From NCBI RefSeq assembly GCF_003054445.1, contig NC_042510.1, positions 1,054,001 to 1,118,000 of the forward strand: a stretch of DNA of 64,000 bases. The letters are read 5' to 3'. The position numbers and the translations under genes were made by a program. The stretch comes from Pichia kudriavzevii. Its lineage: Eukaryota > Ascomycota > Pichiomycetes > Pichiales > Pichiaceae. The first letter of the stretch is position 1. Each line of letters starts with the position of its first letter. Shown here in pieces: positions 10,295 through 20,170 of this stretch. Under the pieces are notes generated by a model. That model made no database searches. It had not been told where the DNA came from and saw only the letters and a list, made by a program, of their open reading frames with translations.

Positions 10295-10923
10295 TATGAA
10301 GTCTAGCTATTGGCAACTGCAGAGTCTGTGTTCCCTAAAGCTGAGAAGGACCAGTACTACAGGTAGCTCTCGATGGTTGTATACACTGGAATAGACTTGG
10401 AAACGGAAAAACGTAACAATGTATAGGTTGTGCACACAACAAGGAAAAAAAAAACAACAATACTTACGCTTTAGATCAAGGTAGCCAAGTTTACACTCTA
10501 GAAAGATCACGATCTGTGTAAGGTCTGCTAATGTGTGATGGTTAGATTATCCTTTCGTTGAAACTGGGTCTTTCAAGAAGGAAAAAAAAAAAAAAACTAC
10601 TTCCCCCGTGTTTACCTTTGCCCCAAACAGGCAACGATCGAGTTCATGGTTTTTTCCCTATTTGGAAGGGTGGAAGAAAAAGAGCGGGAATTCATGTCTT
10701 TCCAATTTCACCGTGTGGCTCGAAACCTTTTTTTCCCCCCAGCTGAGCCACTTTTACTAGAAACTGCCTGAAGCTGAACATTTCTCTCAAGAACCAGAGA
10801 GAAAAAGGGGATTGCAAGGCTGTTTATATGGGAGTTGGTTGCACACGTTGAGCCAATAGCTCTTTCTGCAGCCCTTTGCATATTAGGAAACAAACAGACC
10901 AGTAGCTGTACATCTATATAAAC
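10295..10923. promoter_or_regulatory. Divergent promoter region
   Basis: About 630 bases between two divergent genes. It holds A and T runs (near 10445-10455 and 10580-10593), a TATA-like TTTATAT near 10820, and another TATA-like TATATAAA at 10915-10922. The second lies directly against the ATG at 10924, which makes that ATG doubtful as the main start of the downstream gene. No known operator was recognised. Confidence 0.4.
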
Positions 10924-12087
10924 ATGTATACATACACCAACAATGGAAAGGTTTGCGTTGCTGAAACTGAATTTCCCAAAACCATGTCCGGTCTCTCTGA
11001 GAAGGTTGCTTCCAACGGGGAATTTGCCAACATTGTGACTTTATCCAAAAGGTTGAGCAACGAGATGCATGTTGCTGAAGCCGTCTCCATTGGGAGAAAC
11101 GGAAACTTAGGGACAAGTCCAGTGTCCAAGGGGAAGGACAGTGGAAGTCCATGCAAAGAGACCGAACAGAGTGCAAGTGTTCCACAACTGCATGAGACTA
11201 ACGAAGATACTGAGATAAAGACCTGCCGTCGTTTGCAAACGTATCCGATTGTTGTTTCTTGGGTGAGAATCAACCATTGGATCCCTGCCTTCCATATTGT
11301 TCGTCCACGGTTGTTAAGAATGGCATATTCGGACCTCCTTTTGCCGGTAACCATAGCCACTGACACGTTTCTCAACCAGTTGCTCATCCAACTAGAGGAA
11401 ATGGTTCCGTCTATTAAGACTCTAAGAATGAGGGACATTCGCAATAAAATTACAGACAACCCAATAAAGAAACTACTACAGGAAACATCAACAATTCTTG
11501 CTAAGGCAAGCATTGTATCAGGAAAAGTGTCTATCCTGTCATCAGGGAATGGCATTGGCAAGCTGAGAAGGTTTAGAAGAAAGAATATTGCTTTCACTAA
11601 GAGAAGTCTGCAGTCACAACCTCCATCACAACTACAACTAAAGAAATCAGAGAACTATAGTAGACTACCTCTTGATATAGATGAAGCTCTAATAGTAAAA
11701 GACACTAGGCTTTCCTCTAGGAGCGTTCAGTCGGGTGAAGCTACTAATGAGGTATCTCACTCGAGCCAACGGCTTGATACGGCTATTTCAGAACCTCGAC
11801 CTGTTTTAGACGGAATGCTATCCCAAATATCTAAAACACACAGTACCGCAGTAAAATATATGACTAGCACATATTATATTTCCAAGAAAAATCGTGGCCA
11901 CGGTAAAGTTGTTGTTGTTATTGCTACCTTAGAAACAATTCGAAGACTAATGAGTGATGGCAGAAAATTAGCAACTTCTTCTACAATTACTGGTTTCCTT
12001 TGTAAGGAGCCGATTCCACGTGAACACGGTTCAAATAAAGAAGAAACCAGGAGACAGCTGAAGTTTGACAAGGAAGGTAGGAATTAG
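10924..12087 (+). CDS. SPS4/perilipin-like protein
   Basis: A 387-residue protein. The central part (about residues 100-200) reads like the yeast perilipin/SPS4 family: an opening Tyr-Pro-Ile-Val, then a segment with 'Phe-Leu-Asn-Gln-Leu ... Val-Pro-Ser-Ile-Lys-Thr-Leu ... Asp-Ile-Arg'. Family members (PET10, SPS4) coat lipid droplets, and SPS4 is induced in sporulation. The C-terminal third is basic and Ser/Thr-rich. The start is uncertain: a TATA-like box lies within 10 bases of the first ATG, while an in-frame ATG at 10984 (residue 21) has a good yeast context (AAAACCATGTCC). Its place beside the ZRC1/COT1-like gene matches S. cerevisiae, where SPS4 lies close to COT1. The family call is moderate: I see resemblance, not a decisive motif. 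Confidence 0.6.
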   Translation: MYTYTNNGKVCVAETEFPKTMSGLSEKVASNGEFANIVTLSKRLSNEMHVAEAVSIGRNGNLGTSPVSKGKDSGSPCKETEQSASVPQLHETNEDTEIKTCRRLQTYPIVVSWVRINHWIPAFHIVRPRLLRMAYSDLLLPVTIATDTFLNQLLIQLEEMVPSIKTLRMRDIRNKITDNPIKKLLQETSTILAKASIVSGKVSILSSGNGIGKLRRFRRKNIAFTKRSLQSQPPSQLQLKKSENYSRLPLDIDEALIVKDTRLSSRSVQSGEATNEVSHSSQRLDTAISEPRPVLDGMLSQISKTHSTAVKYMTSTYYISKKNRGHGKVVVVIATLETIRRLMSDGRKLATSSTITGFLCKEPIPREHGSNKEETRRQLKFDKEGRN

Positions 12088-12521
12088 GTCCAATAAGGAC
12101 AGCATGTACCTTGAGCAGTATTCCTTGTCCTTTCTTCCCACCCCCCTTCCCCCCTCCTCCCCCTCCTCCTTAACAACAACCCCAAATACACACGGAAGCT
12201 TGAGTCAACTAGCAAGCCATAAACCCCAGCAAAATTAATTTATAAAGTTGAATAGAATCACAACTTCGATGATTGTAGGTACTTTCTCTGAAACACTCCG
12301 CCATTCTCAGATCTCCCTTGTAAAAGGTGTTGATCCATACCTTCCCAATTTGGAAATGCGATTCTAGTTTTTTTCTTAATATATTTATGCACCCTGCAAA
12401 AATGGTTTTATCTGTTTGCATCGATGGCGCCTGAAACTAATGGTTACTATGCCGTACAATCGTTCTGCATAAGGAACAACTGCACTGTCGGTACGACCCC
12501 TAAATAACACCTCTTCAGTTA
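12088..12521. other. Intergenic region
   Basis: About 430 bases. A strong C-rich polypyrimidine stretch (12136-12170) follows the SPS4-like gene, and the remainder is AT-rich leader before the Mpv17-like gene. A minus-strand open frame here has no supporting motif. No gene seen. Confidence 0.5.
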
Positions 12522-13508
12522 ATGGCGATTAAACTATTTGGACATGATAATATCATTGCAGGCACAGCTGATTCTGTGTCCCTTGTTGGCGATACTGTCC
12601 GAGATGCACGCCTTTCAGACTCATTCAATGCAATGAGGTTAGAGGTAGTTAGAGCCATCCACAGGATTGGAAAGGTAGTTGGCAATGATGCTAGAATCCT
12701 GAACGTTCCCTTGATAAATTATGGGGTGCTGTCTATTTTTGGTTGTCTGCTTATCAAACTCACATCAAAGTATAATCATTTATACACCAGATCTTCACTT
12801 TTGGCTACAATTGCAACCAATGTGGTTCTATATGGAATTTCAGATACATGTGCGCAGAGTATCACGCAGTTTTTACAGGGAAGGAATGGTCGAAGAACGA
12901 GAAATGATTCCAGAAACATAATTACATTGCACAATAACATCGACGGGTACAGAGATAATGACGAATACGATGAGTCCAACATTTTTGTAGACTATGGAGA
13001 CAGCTACGAGTCTGAATATGAAAATGAAAATCCAACGGACTTGGAAACAGGTGGCCAGCTGGAACCTCCTATTATGGATACAATAACTAGAACGGGTTTT
13101 GAATTCAAGAGATTTTTTGGCTTTGTAACCTGGGGGTTCATTATGGCATTCGTTCAGGTTGTATGGTACATGTTTCTAAATGCGATGTTCAACGATATGC
13201 CCACTATAGTTTCTGTTTTGGAGCGTGACTTAACAGACCAGTTATTGTTCTCACCGATATCCTTGGCTTGTTTTTTTGCGTATACCACAATAGTAATCGA
13301 AGGTGGCGACATGGATGCATATAAAGAGAAAATGTTGAAATTGTATGTCACCACCTATGTCATAAGTTTTAGTGTTTGGTTTCCTGTTCAATTTATAAAT
13401 TTCTCAATAATGCCTAAACACTTTCAGGTCCCCTTCAGTTCTAGTGTTGGCGTTATTTGGAACTGTTTCCTATCCTTTAGAAATGCAGCAGCCAAGACAG
13501 ACAACTGA
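12522..13508 (+). CDS. Mpv17/PMP22-family membrane protein (YOR292C-like)
   Basis: A 328-residue protein of the Mpv17/PMP22/SYM1 family, small four-helix proteins of mitochondrial, peroxisomal or vacuolar membranes with proposed channel-like roles. The family N-terminal block is at about residues 85-115 (Thr-Asn-Val-Val-Leu-Tyr-Gly-Ile-Ser-Asp). The C-terminal signature is at about 285-322 (Trp-Phe-Pro-Val-Gln-Phe-Ile-Asn-Phe, Pro, then Trp-Asn-Cys-Phe-Leu-Ser). Between them is an acidic, Asn-rich insert (about 125-185). This makes it longer than SYM1 and more like S. cerevisiae YOR292C, which also carries a hydrophilic insert. A soluble N-terminal extension of about 65 residues precedes the first helix. 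ATG start at 12522. Confidence 0.85.
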   Translation: MAIKLFGHDNIIAGTADSVSLVGDTVRDARLSDSFNAMRLEVVRAIHRIGKVVGNDARILNVPLINYGVLSIFGCLLIKLTSKYNHLYTRSSLLATIATNVVLYGISDTCAQSITQFLQGRNGRRTRNDSRNIITLHNNIDGYRDNDEYDESNIFVDYGDSYESEYENENPTDLETGGQLEPPIMDTITRTGFEFKRFFGFVTWGFIMAFVQVVWYMFLNAMFNDMPTIVSVLERDLTDQLLFSPISLACFFAYTTIVIEGGDMDAYKEKMLKLYVTTYVISFSVWFPVQFINFSIMPKHFQVPFSSSVGVIWNCFLSFRNAAAKTDN

Positions 13509-13626
13509 GCTAAACTTTGATATGAAATGGGTGTACGTCCAACTATGTGGGCGGCTATTGGAGTTCCCCTTTTTTGAAAAAAAAAACCGTCTATAACAAA
13601 AGAACAACACTGTGCCGATATCAAAC

Positions 13627-15369
13627 ATGTCAGTGGTGGTAGAAATCTCTTCTCTATCTCTTTCTCTGTTTGGTCAATCTTTTTTCCGGAGTAGTAAAAC
13701 CATCACTATCGTGTGTGCAATCAGCATTCCAATGCAACAAAATACAATAGTCGGCAAGGATCAAATCAATATTGGCAAAATTGTTAGGAAGGACCTAAAT
13801 GCACACTATTCACTTAATAGAAGCTTGAGTGGTTTTGAATTCTGCCTTGAGGCGAAAGTCGATGAATTTAGTGAAGGGCAATTAAATCAACGTAGTCTTA
13901 ATGTTGACAGTGAGGGCGATAATAACATCAATACCTCATATGAAGGGAATATTCTCAATAAAGAGGATAATATAACCCTTGATGCTTATCCCGTTGGGGA
14001 TGACTTGAAAGAGAAGAAAAACAACTATAACTACGGAACGCCTGTTACAGATATATCTCCTAACGAGATTGGATTAGCGTGCATTCCTGTTCAAAGAAGC
14101 CATAAGGTTCGTAAAAATGGCACCAACTTGACTATTATGTGTGTCGGTATGTCTGGTGTAGGTAAGACTTCCTTCATAAACACTTTATTTAATTCATTAC
14201 GGGATGATAGGCAGACACTAAACACAGAAGAGCTAGAAGCAATTCCAAGTGAAACTTGTTACATGCAGCACCACAAAATGGATTTGGTTGAAGGCGAATT
14301 TACCATGACGCTAAACGTTGTTGATACCCCAGGATTTGGTAGTTTTATTGAAAATAAACATTGTTGGTATGCTATTGTAAGATATATCGATGAGCAATAC
14401 CGGAAGCTCTTTTATCAGGAAAATCAACCTAACCGATCTAACTTAGTTCGTTGTGAAGTTCATGCTTGTCTTTACTTTATTGTTCCTTCGGCAAAAGGCT
14501 TATCGCAGATTGATATCGAGGCTATGAAATCTATATCTCCTAGAGTAAACCTCATCCCTATCGTCAGTAAAGCTGATGGTTTTGCTAACAATGAGATGAC
14601 TATTATTAAGCAAAGAATTAGAGAAATTCTTCAAGAGCAAAATATTCGAATTTGTGGATTAACTGATGTGAAGAGTGAAATGACAAGTTCAATTGATGTA
14701 ATGCCATTCTCTACAATCAACTCGATTGAAAGGCACAAGAGTGGAAACGGCAAGCTCGTACATGACAGGAAATACAAATGGGGCCTAAGTGAAGTTGAAA
14801 ATTACTCTCATTGTGATTTCCTCTTGTTAAGGGATTTTCTTATTAAGAATCATATGGATGAGCTAATATCTTCAACTGAGAATTACTACGAAAAATTTCG
14901 TATAGATTTCATGGTGTACATATTAGGTAAGGCTTTAACAATGGGTGTGTATGAAAATGAAGAGGAACAATTGGGCATAAAGAATACCAGCAAAGGAACT
15001 ATTGTTCCATGTTCGAGGAATAGATGGAATGGAGGTAAAATGAATAACAACCATTCACATTCAAGTATTGAACAATTAATCGAGACGAAAACTTCGAATC
15101 AGGTTTTAAGTTTATTAAATAACGTCCCATTTGATGAAATTGAGGAGGAATTGGCTGATTGTGATCCAGTTTATCTCGAAAAGGGAAAGCTTGTTAAGAA
15201 ACAGCTTGCCGAGGCTGTACAAATTAAGAATCAAAAGCTTAAGAATTGGAAGAGAAAATTATATGAAAAGCAAGACCAATTCAACGAAGATATTAGGAGT
15301 CTCCTGCAAAAGTTAGATTCGCTTCAACACTCCATTGAGACACTTGACCATATTGTATGGTCTCTGTAA
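13627..15369 (+). CDS. SPR3: Sporulation septin, SPR3-like
   Basis: A septin GTPase of 580 residues from the ATG at 13627; a second in-frame ATG at 13732 would give 545. The GTP-binding motifs are G1 GMSGVGKT at about residues 174-181, G3 Asp-Thr-Pro-Gly at about 236-239, and G4 Ser-Lys-Ala-Asp at about 314-317. The septin unique element follows (Tyr-Glu-Lys-Phe-Arg near 420), then a C-terminal coiled coil (about 515-575). The blocks around G4, the Tyr-Lys-Trp-Gly element and the Phe-Asp-Glu-Ile-Glu-Glu segment resemble S. cerevisiae Spr3 more than the vegetative septins. Spr3 builds septin bars on the prospore membrane. PEF1 lies just downstream here; in S. cerevisiae PEF1 and SPR3 are immediate neighbours, which supports the assignment. 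The frame also reads back to a GTG at 13612, which I reject as a start. Confidence 0.85.
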   Translation: MSVVVEISSLSLSLFGQSFFRSSKTITIVCAISIPMQQNTIVGKDQINIGKIVRKDLNAHYSLNRSLSGFEFCLEAKVDEFSEGQLNQRSLNVDSEGDNNINTSYEGNILNKEDNITLDAYPVGDDLKEKKNNYNYGTPVTDISPNEIGLACIPVQRSHKVRKNGTNLTIMCVGMSGVGKTSFINTLFNSLRDDRQTLNTEELEAIPSETCYMQHHKMDLVEGEFTMTLNVVDTPGFGSFIENKHCWYAIVRYIDEQYRKLFYQENQPNRSNLVRCEVHACLYFIVPSAKGLSQIDIEAMKSISPRVNLIPIVSKADGFANNEMTIIKQRIREILQEQNIRICGLTDVKSEMTSSIDVMPFSTINSIERHKSGNGKLVHDRKYKWGLSEVENYSHCDFLLLRDFLIKNHMDELISSTENYYEKFRIDFMVYILGKALTMGVYENEEEQLGIKNTSKGTIVPCSRNRWNGGKMNNNHSHSSIEQLIETKTSNQVLSLLNNVPFDEIEEELADCDPVYLEKGKLVKKQLAEAVQIKNQKLKNWKRKLYEKQDQFNEDIRSLLQKLDSLQHSIETLDHIVWSL

Positions 15370-15766
15370 ATGGTTGTTCGACTATGTAATTTGCTAGTTA
15401 GAATTTATAAAGCAAAATATAAAGCGCATCAAAAGTGGCATATTCATGCTGTCACGTGACATATGTGACTGTGAAGGAGTCTATACAAAAAGAGTCCGGT
15501 CCAATGAGAGGTGCGCGGGTGAGTATTCCTGAAACGCTACAAAGCTTTAATGTGCGGTGCGCAGGTGGGTTAAATTTTTTGTTTTCCAGCAATGGGAATG
15601 CGAAATGCCCACGGAGAAAGTGGAATCTCTCTATTGTGAGGTTTTCCGGTATAGTGAAGGGTGAATTTTGGAGAGAAGTTGGTCGATTTGAAGAATTGAA
15701 GGTCTCTACTATTATTAATTTTAGCCCTTAATTTTACTTTCTCCAGACACATAGTAGACCGTCACG
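15370..15766 (+). promoter_or_regulatory. RPS10 promoter region with a Cbf1-type E-box
   Basis: About 400 bases between SPR3 and RPS10. A perfect 10-bp palindrome GTCACGTGAC (15451-15460) matches the Cbf1 site; Cbf1 together with Tbf1 is known to act on ribosomal protein genes in Candida-type yeasts. Two G-rich boxes follow (GCGCGGGTGAG near 15512 and GCGCAGGTGGG near 15558), spaced about 46 bases apart. A TTAGCCCTTAA-like element at about 15720-15730 lies close to the start codon. The binding roles are inference. Confidence 0.45.
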
Positions 15767-16568
15767 ATGATTATTCCTAAGGCTGACAGAAGACAAATTT
15801 TCATGGCATTATTCAAGGGTATGTATTGAATTTATTGAAGTGACATGATTGAATTGAAAAATTTAACAAACAATATTGAACTTATGATATTTGGATGGAA
15901 CTATTGAAATGTGCGTAGGATGTGAGTCAGCACAATGAAGTTTACTGTCTTGGATAATATGGACACTTTAATTTTGATTTTGGCACTTGGCCAACAAATT
16001 TAGAGCATCCAGAAGTTAAGACATAGCATCATTACACAATCGCCAAGGTCACTCGTAATAGAAGGCCAGTACAGCAGAAGCAGTCATTTCGGGGTTTTGC
16101 TGATTGGTTTGTACAACAAGCTGATGATTACTATCAAAATTTCTTGAAGAAAAAGCATTAGGTTTCTTGAATCAAAATATCTAAAGTGTAATTTGTCATT
16201 CAATTTCTATTATGGAATATGATACTAACAATCTTTGTCTCTTTATCTATTCAGATGGTGTCTTAACTGCAAAGAAAGACTACGAGATCCAACATGATGA
16301 AATCCCAACCAAGAATTTATATGTCATCAAGGCTATGCAATCCTTAACTTCTAAGGGTTTCGTTAAGACTCAATTCTCATGGCAATACTACTACTACACC
16401 TTAACCGATGAAGGTCTTGAATTCTTGAGAGAATTCTTAGGTGTCCCAGAAGGTATTGTTCCACAAACTTTAATGGAACAACCAATTCCACAAAGAGAAC
16501 AACCAAGAAGAGAAGGTGGTAGAAGATTCGGTGGTAACAACGAATACAGAAAGAGAAACAGAGACTAA
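15767..16568 (+). CDS. RPS10: 40S ribosomal protein eS10 (spliced)
   Basis: Two exons, 15767-15818 and 16255-16568, encode 121 residues. Exon 1 starts MIIPKADRRQIF and joins at a split Asp codon to GVLTAKKDY. The rest carries the invariant eS10 core (KNLYVIKAMQSLTSKG, QFSWQYYYYTLT) and ends in an Arg/Gly/Asn-rich tail. The 436-base intron has donor GTATGT (15819), branch point TACTAAC (16223-16229) and acceptor CAG ending at 16254. The eS10 winged-helix protein sits on the head of the small subunit near the mRNA entry. The A-rich, T-rich 3' flank and strongly biased codons fit a highly expressed gene. In S. cerevisiae nothing lies between PEF1 and SPR3, so this gene was gained or lost there. 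Confidence 0.97.
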
Positions 16569-16980
16569 TTGTGTCTAATTAAATTCTAATCACTTTTATT
16601 TCCCTTTTCTTTGTTTAAGTATTATAGTCTTCATAAAGTTAAATACACATACATAATTTTTATGTTTTGAATCTTTACGTGCCTTGAAACCTAAGATTTG
16701 CTCAAGCATGTATTTTGAGATTGGCGTTTCAAAATGGTATAGCTTGAAGATAACTATTGACTTGTGCTGCATTACATCGATGTGTGTTGCTTCGTATTCC
16801 CGTCTGTTTACAGATTGGAGAACATTTGTATGAAAATCCAGCGAAATTGACCATTTTTTTTTTAGCATTTATAAGTCCCTGTATTTCAACAAGGAGAACA
16901 GATGTCTGCTTCAGGTCTTCTCTTTGTCCTTTTTCTCTCTTGATATTATTAACATCTTAAGGAGATCATCGTTCTCTCAT
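16569..16980. other. Intergenic region between RPS10 and PEF1
   Basis: About 410 bases: the AT-rich terminator region of RPS10, then a T run (16853-16862) and pyrimidine-rich leader before the PEF1 ATG at 16981. Open frames on both strands here carry no motif. No gene seen. Confidence 0.5.
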
Positions 16981-18442
16981 ATGTTTGGTAGAAGCAAAAA
17001 TAAACCACTTGTATTGTCACTTGATGATAGTAATTATGCACCTGTATGTATTCACCCACTAAACCTACAAAAAGTATCAACTTAAACCATTACTATACCA
17101 CATAGATTCTAATACTAACAATGTGTTGATTTGAATATAGGCACCGAGTCCCAATTCTATTCAGCCACAACCAGCAACAGGTAAAACAACCAAGGTGGAG
17201 TCACCACCTTTAACTAAAGTAGGTTCACCAATAAATAGCGTTGAGGTTAAGCCGCCCTCTCCTCCAAGACGTCCTAAAACAAACATGCCCACTATAATCA
17301 ACAACTACTACTATGTTCAACCCAACCAAGTAGGGATACCTCCGACATCTTCAGGTCCTAATTTTCCAGTAGTGTCGTCACAATCGAATCCAATAAAGGA
17401 ATCGCCAAATAACCAAAGTCGTAGACAGTATCCCCAACAATATAAAGGTTCTAGATATTATGAACATGATAATAGACATGTAGATTCATTATCTTCATGT
17501 TCTGAACCACATTCAATACATTCCTCTGAAAGTACCAGGATAGGATCATATGATGATAGTAGGGATTGTCGTCATCAGCATCACCATCATCAGAACTATA
17601 GTCAATCTCAAAATCTACCTGCCAAAGGCTCTTCTATACATAGCAAACACTCACCTACTAAATATACACATTCTGGGGTTTCTTCGCCGAAGACAAGTCA
17701 GTCTAACGAGCGTAGGCTTAATGATGAAGACACATATAATATGTTTATCACGAAATCGTCTAGTCAGCTGAAAAATCCAGTTGCATATTCCACTTCACGA
17801 AAGGAGAATATTGATTCAGTTTACAACTCTGATCGTGATATATATTCTTCTACCTCTGTGATGGAAACTCCAAGGTTGAAAGGTTCGGACTTGGATATGA
17901 AGGCTAAAATTCCAGACATTGAGCCCGATGGAATCTTGGATAATTTTGAAAAACTCTCTTTGAAGAATAACTTTAACTTAATCTTCGAGTTAATGAAATT
18001 TAGTGATGAAGATATTAATGTCCATAATAATCAATTTTACTCTGTTTTTAAATCTTGTTGCGATGAGGGGAGATTAATGAGTTTAGAGACCTTAGGTAGC
18101 ATACTCTATGACCCTTACGACCTAAAAAGTAGATTTTCATTCAAGTCCTTGAAACTAATAACGCAAACATTTGTATCTAAAACTTCCCAGGAATTGGATT
18201 TTAGAGGCTTTGTTAAAATGTGTAAATTTGTGAAAGGTTGTTATGTCTCATTCAATTATCACGACAAACGAGGAACCGGCCATGTATTAGATTTTGAGGA
18301 GTTTCAATTGGCACTTTTATCTAATGGGATTGAAATATCGGACCGTTTATTGGCAAAAATCTTTGAGAACACAGAATATGTTGATTTTGAACACTACATC
18401 GCTGCGATTATTTTAATCAGAACAAGTGAAAAGAAAAGCTGA
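16981..18442 (+). CDS. PEF1: Penta-EF-hand protein PEF1 (spliced)
   Basis: Exon 1 (16981-17043, starting MFGRSKNK) is joined to exon 2 (17141-18442) across a 97-base intron with GTATGT donor, TACTAAC branch point (17113-17119) and TAG acceptor ending at 17140. The product is 454 residues. The first 270 or so are disordered, rich in Pro, Ser, His and Tyr. The C-terminal domain (about 305-450) is a penta-EF-hand domain like sorcin, ALG-2 and yeast Pef1, a calcium/zinc-dependent protein linked to budding. One recognisable EF loop begins Asp-Lys-Arg-Gly-Thr-Gly-His and continues Asp-Phe-Glu-Glu-Phe. Without the intron the only upstream start in this frame is a GTG at 17195, so splicing is needed for a normal start. 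It converges on TAF7 with 42 bases between stops. Confidence 0.88.
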
Positions 18443-18484
18443 GTAAATTTACAACATTTAATATACACACACAGGAATCTCAAA

Positions 18485-20170
18485 TTAAAACAAGTCGTCA
18501 TATTCGTCTTCATCATTGTCTTCGCCTGTTTCATGGATTGAAGTATCTTTATCCCCAACACCATCTTCATCTTCATCCTCTTCTGCACCGGCATTATCGT
18601 CGGTTTCATCATTTTTCTCATCAACATCAACATCAACATCTTCTGCTTCTTCTTCTTCCTCTTCTTCTTCTTCTCCTTCTTCTGCATCCTGATTGGCATT
18701 CTTTTGTGTATTTCCTGATATTGTCTTTGCATCTTCCTCCCGTTTCTTTTCTGCATCCACTTCAGCCACCTGTGTCCTCTTCATTTCTAATTCTTGTTGT
18801 AATCTACTAATAACATCAGTAATCCTATTCTTCATAATTGGATTGAATGCCTTGGCTAGGTCCTTCTCCTTCTGAGCAATCGTTGATTCCAATTCTGATA
18901 TTTCTTCGTGAAGCAAAGCACTATGTTGGGCAACCTCATCAGCTTCTCCGTCCCCATTCCGGATCGCCGGACCTACCACATCGTCATCATCTTCATCATC
19001 CTCATCATCCTCATCATCGCTTTCCGCCTTGACAGAGGCAGGTGTTGGAGCGGCATCAATCTCTTCTTCTTCTACTTCCTCCTCTTCCTCTTCTTCCTCT
19101 TCATCGTCGTCGTCATCTTCATCGTCGTCATCTTCATCTCCTTCTTCCGCATCATCTTCCTTACCACCTTCTTCCATCAACCTGTCTAGCTCATCGTCAA
19201 TATCTTCAAATTGGTCATTTAGATTCAATTCTTCATCGTCTTTAAGAACAGAACCAGATTCAGATATACCAGGCAGATTGCTCGATTGCTGGTTGACTCT
19301 CTGCTGTTTTTCCATTTCCCTTTTTCTTTTCTTCTTTTCCTTTTTGGCTCTTTTGTTTCTCAGCCTGTCTTCAATTATACCTACTGGTGTTAGGTTCTCT
19401 TCTTCCGCATCGATGAATTCAAACACCGAGCTTTCAGCTTCCTCATCCATCTTTAACAGCTTTGCAACTTCATCCTCTACATTTTGAATCACCAAAGTTT
19501 CATATTTCTTATCAAACTTCTCCTTAATGCCCTCCATAGGAGTGGTCAACCCATCTGGATACGTCTCACCTGCTTCTTTATCCACTTTCAAACTACTGAT
19601 TTCAGATCTATCACTAATTCTTTTGATTACCAATAGCATCTGAGACACATCGACTGTCTTGTACAGATTTTTCCTGTCAACTGATTTATGAACTTCGGAC
19701 ACTGTTGGTAAATTGACTAATTTAGCAGCATATAGTGCGTCTCCGATGCTTACAACAGCCCTTCTCTTATCCTTCCACGTAATTGACACCTGAGATTCAT
19801 CGGATCGTACAATATCAAGGTTCTCATCTGGAAGAAATCTTACAACTATTGCCTCTTCAACAAGCGGATCTTCTTCTCGATCAGGATCCTCCGAATCATA
19901 TCCATTACCTGGTAGCTTTGCTGGTTTCACCTTGATCTTGGGAGTTTTCAGCTTGATCTCTGTGTCAGGTATAAAAGAGTTGGTCGTTGCTCCAGTTTCT
20001 AATGTTTTGAATTTAACGTCAGGCGTCGATGTCGATGAGGGTGTCTTTAATTTAATCTTCGGTAATGCTACAGTCTTTTTAGATTTGAGGGGCTTTATTG
20101 TGATCTTGGGAGATTCTGCACCCACATCTTCTTCAGGCTTGGATGATAGTTTGAGCTTTATTTTTGCCAT
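18485..20170 (-). CDS. TAF7: TFIID subunit TAF7
   Basis: A 561-residue TFIID subunit that binds TAF1 and takes part in RNA polymerase II preinitiation. The start is the ATG at 20170 (MAKIKLKLSS). The frame runs on to a TTG at 20260, which I reject. Residues about 1-90 are a basic region with Lys-Ile-Lys-Leu-Lys repeats. The TAFII55 domain covers about 85-260: Gly-Tyr-Asp-Ser-Glu-Asp, then Arg-Arg-Ala-Val-Val, Ala-Lys-Leu-Val-Asn-Leu-Pro, and Lys-Asn-Leu-Tyr-Lys-Thr-Val-Asp. A Lys-rich helix is followed by long Asp/Glu tracts and a C-terminal coiled coil with more acidic runs. It is divergent from MTF1 across 202 bases, the same pairing as YMR227C/YMR228W in S. cerevisiae. The acidic tracts cause spurious poly-Ser and poly-Leu frames on the other strand. 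Confidence 0.92.
   Translation of the reverse strand: MAKIKLKLSSKPEEDVGAESPKITIKPLKSKKTVALPKIKLKTPSSTSTPDVKFKTLETGATTNSFIPDTEIKLKTPKIKVKPAKLPGNGYDSEDPDREEDPLVEEAIVVRFLPDENLDIVRSDESQVSITWKDKRRAVVSIGDALYAAKLVNLPTVSEVHKSVDRKNLYKTVDVSQMLLVIKRISDRSEISSLKVDKEAGETYPDGLTTPMEGIKEKFDKKYETLVIQNVEDEVAKLLKMDEEAESSVFEFIDAEEENLTPVGIIEDRLRNKRAKKEKKKRKREMEKQQRVNQQSSNLPGISESGSVLKDDEELNLNDQFEDIDDELDRLMEEGGKEDDAEEGDEDDDDEDDDDDEEEEEEEEEVEEEEIDAAPTPASVKAESDDEDDEDDEDDDDVVGPAIRNGDGEADEVAQHSALLHEEISELESTIAQKEKDLAKAFNPIMKNRITDVISRLQQELEMKRTQVAEVDAEKKREEDAKTISGNTQKNANQDAEEGEEEEEEEEEAEDVDVDVDEKNDETDDNAGAEEDEDEDGVGDKDTSIHETGEDNDEDEYDDLF

Noticed and set aside
13612-13626. Upstream GTG start for the septin
   Set aside because: Yeast nuclear genes start at ATG almost always; an ATG follows five codons later.
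15819-16254. Possible snoRNA inside the RPS10 intron (TGATGA word near 16122)
   Set aside because: No D box at a fitting distance and no terminal stem; a lone C-box-like word is expected by chance.
19029-19487. Long plus-strand poly-Ser and poly-Leu frames
   Set aside because: They are the reverse-strand reading of the Asp/Glu tracts in TAF7; no independent evidence.
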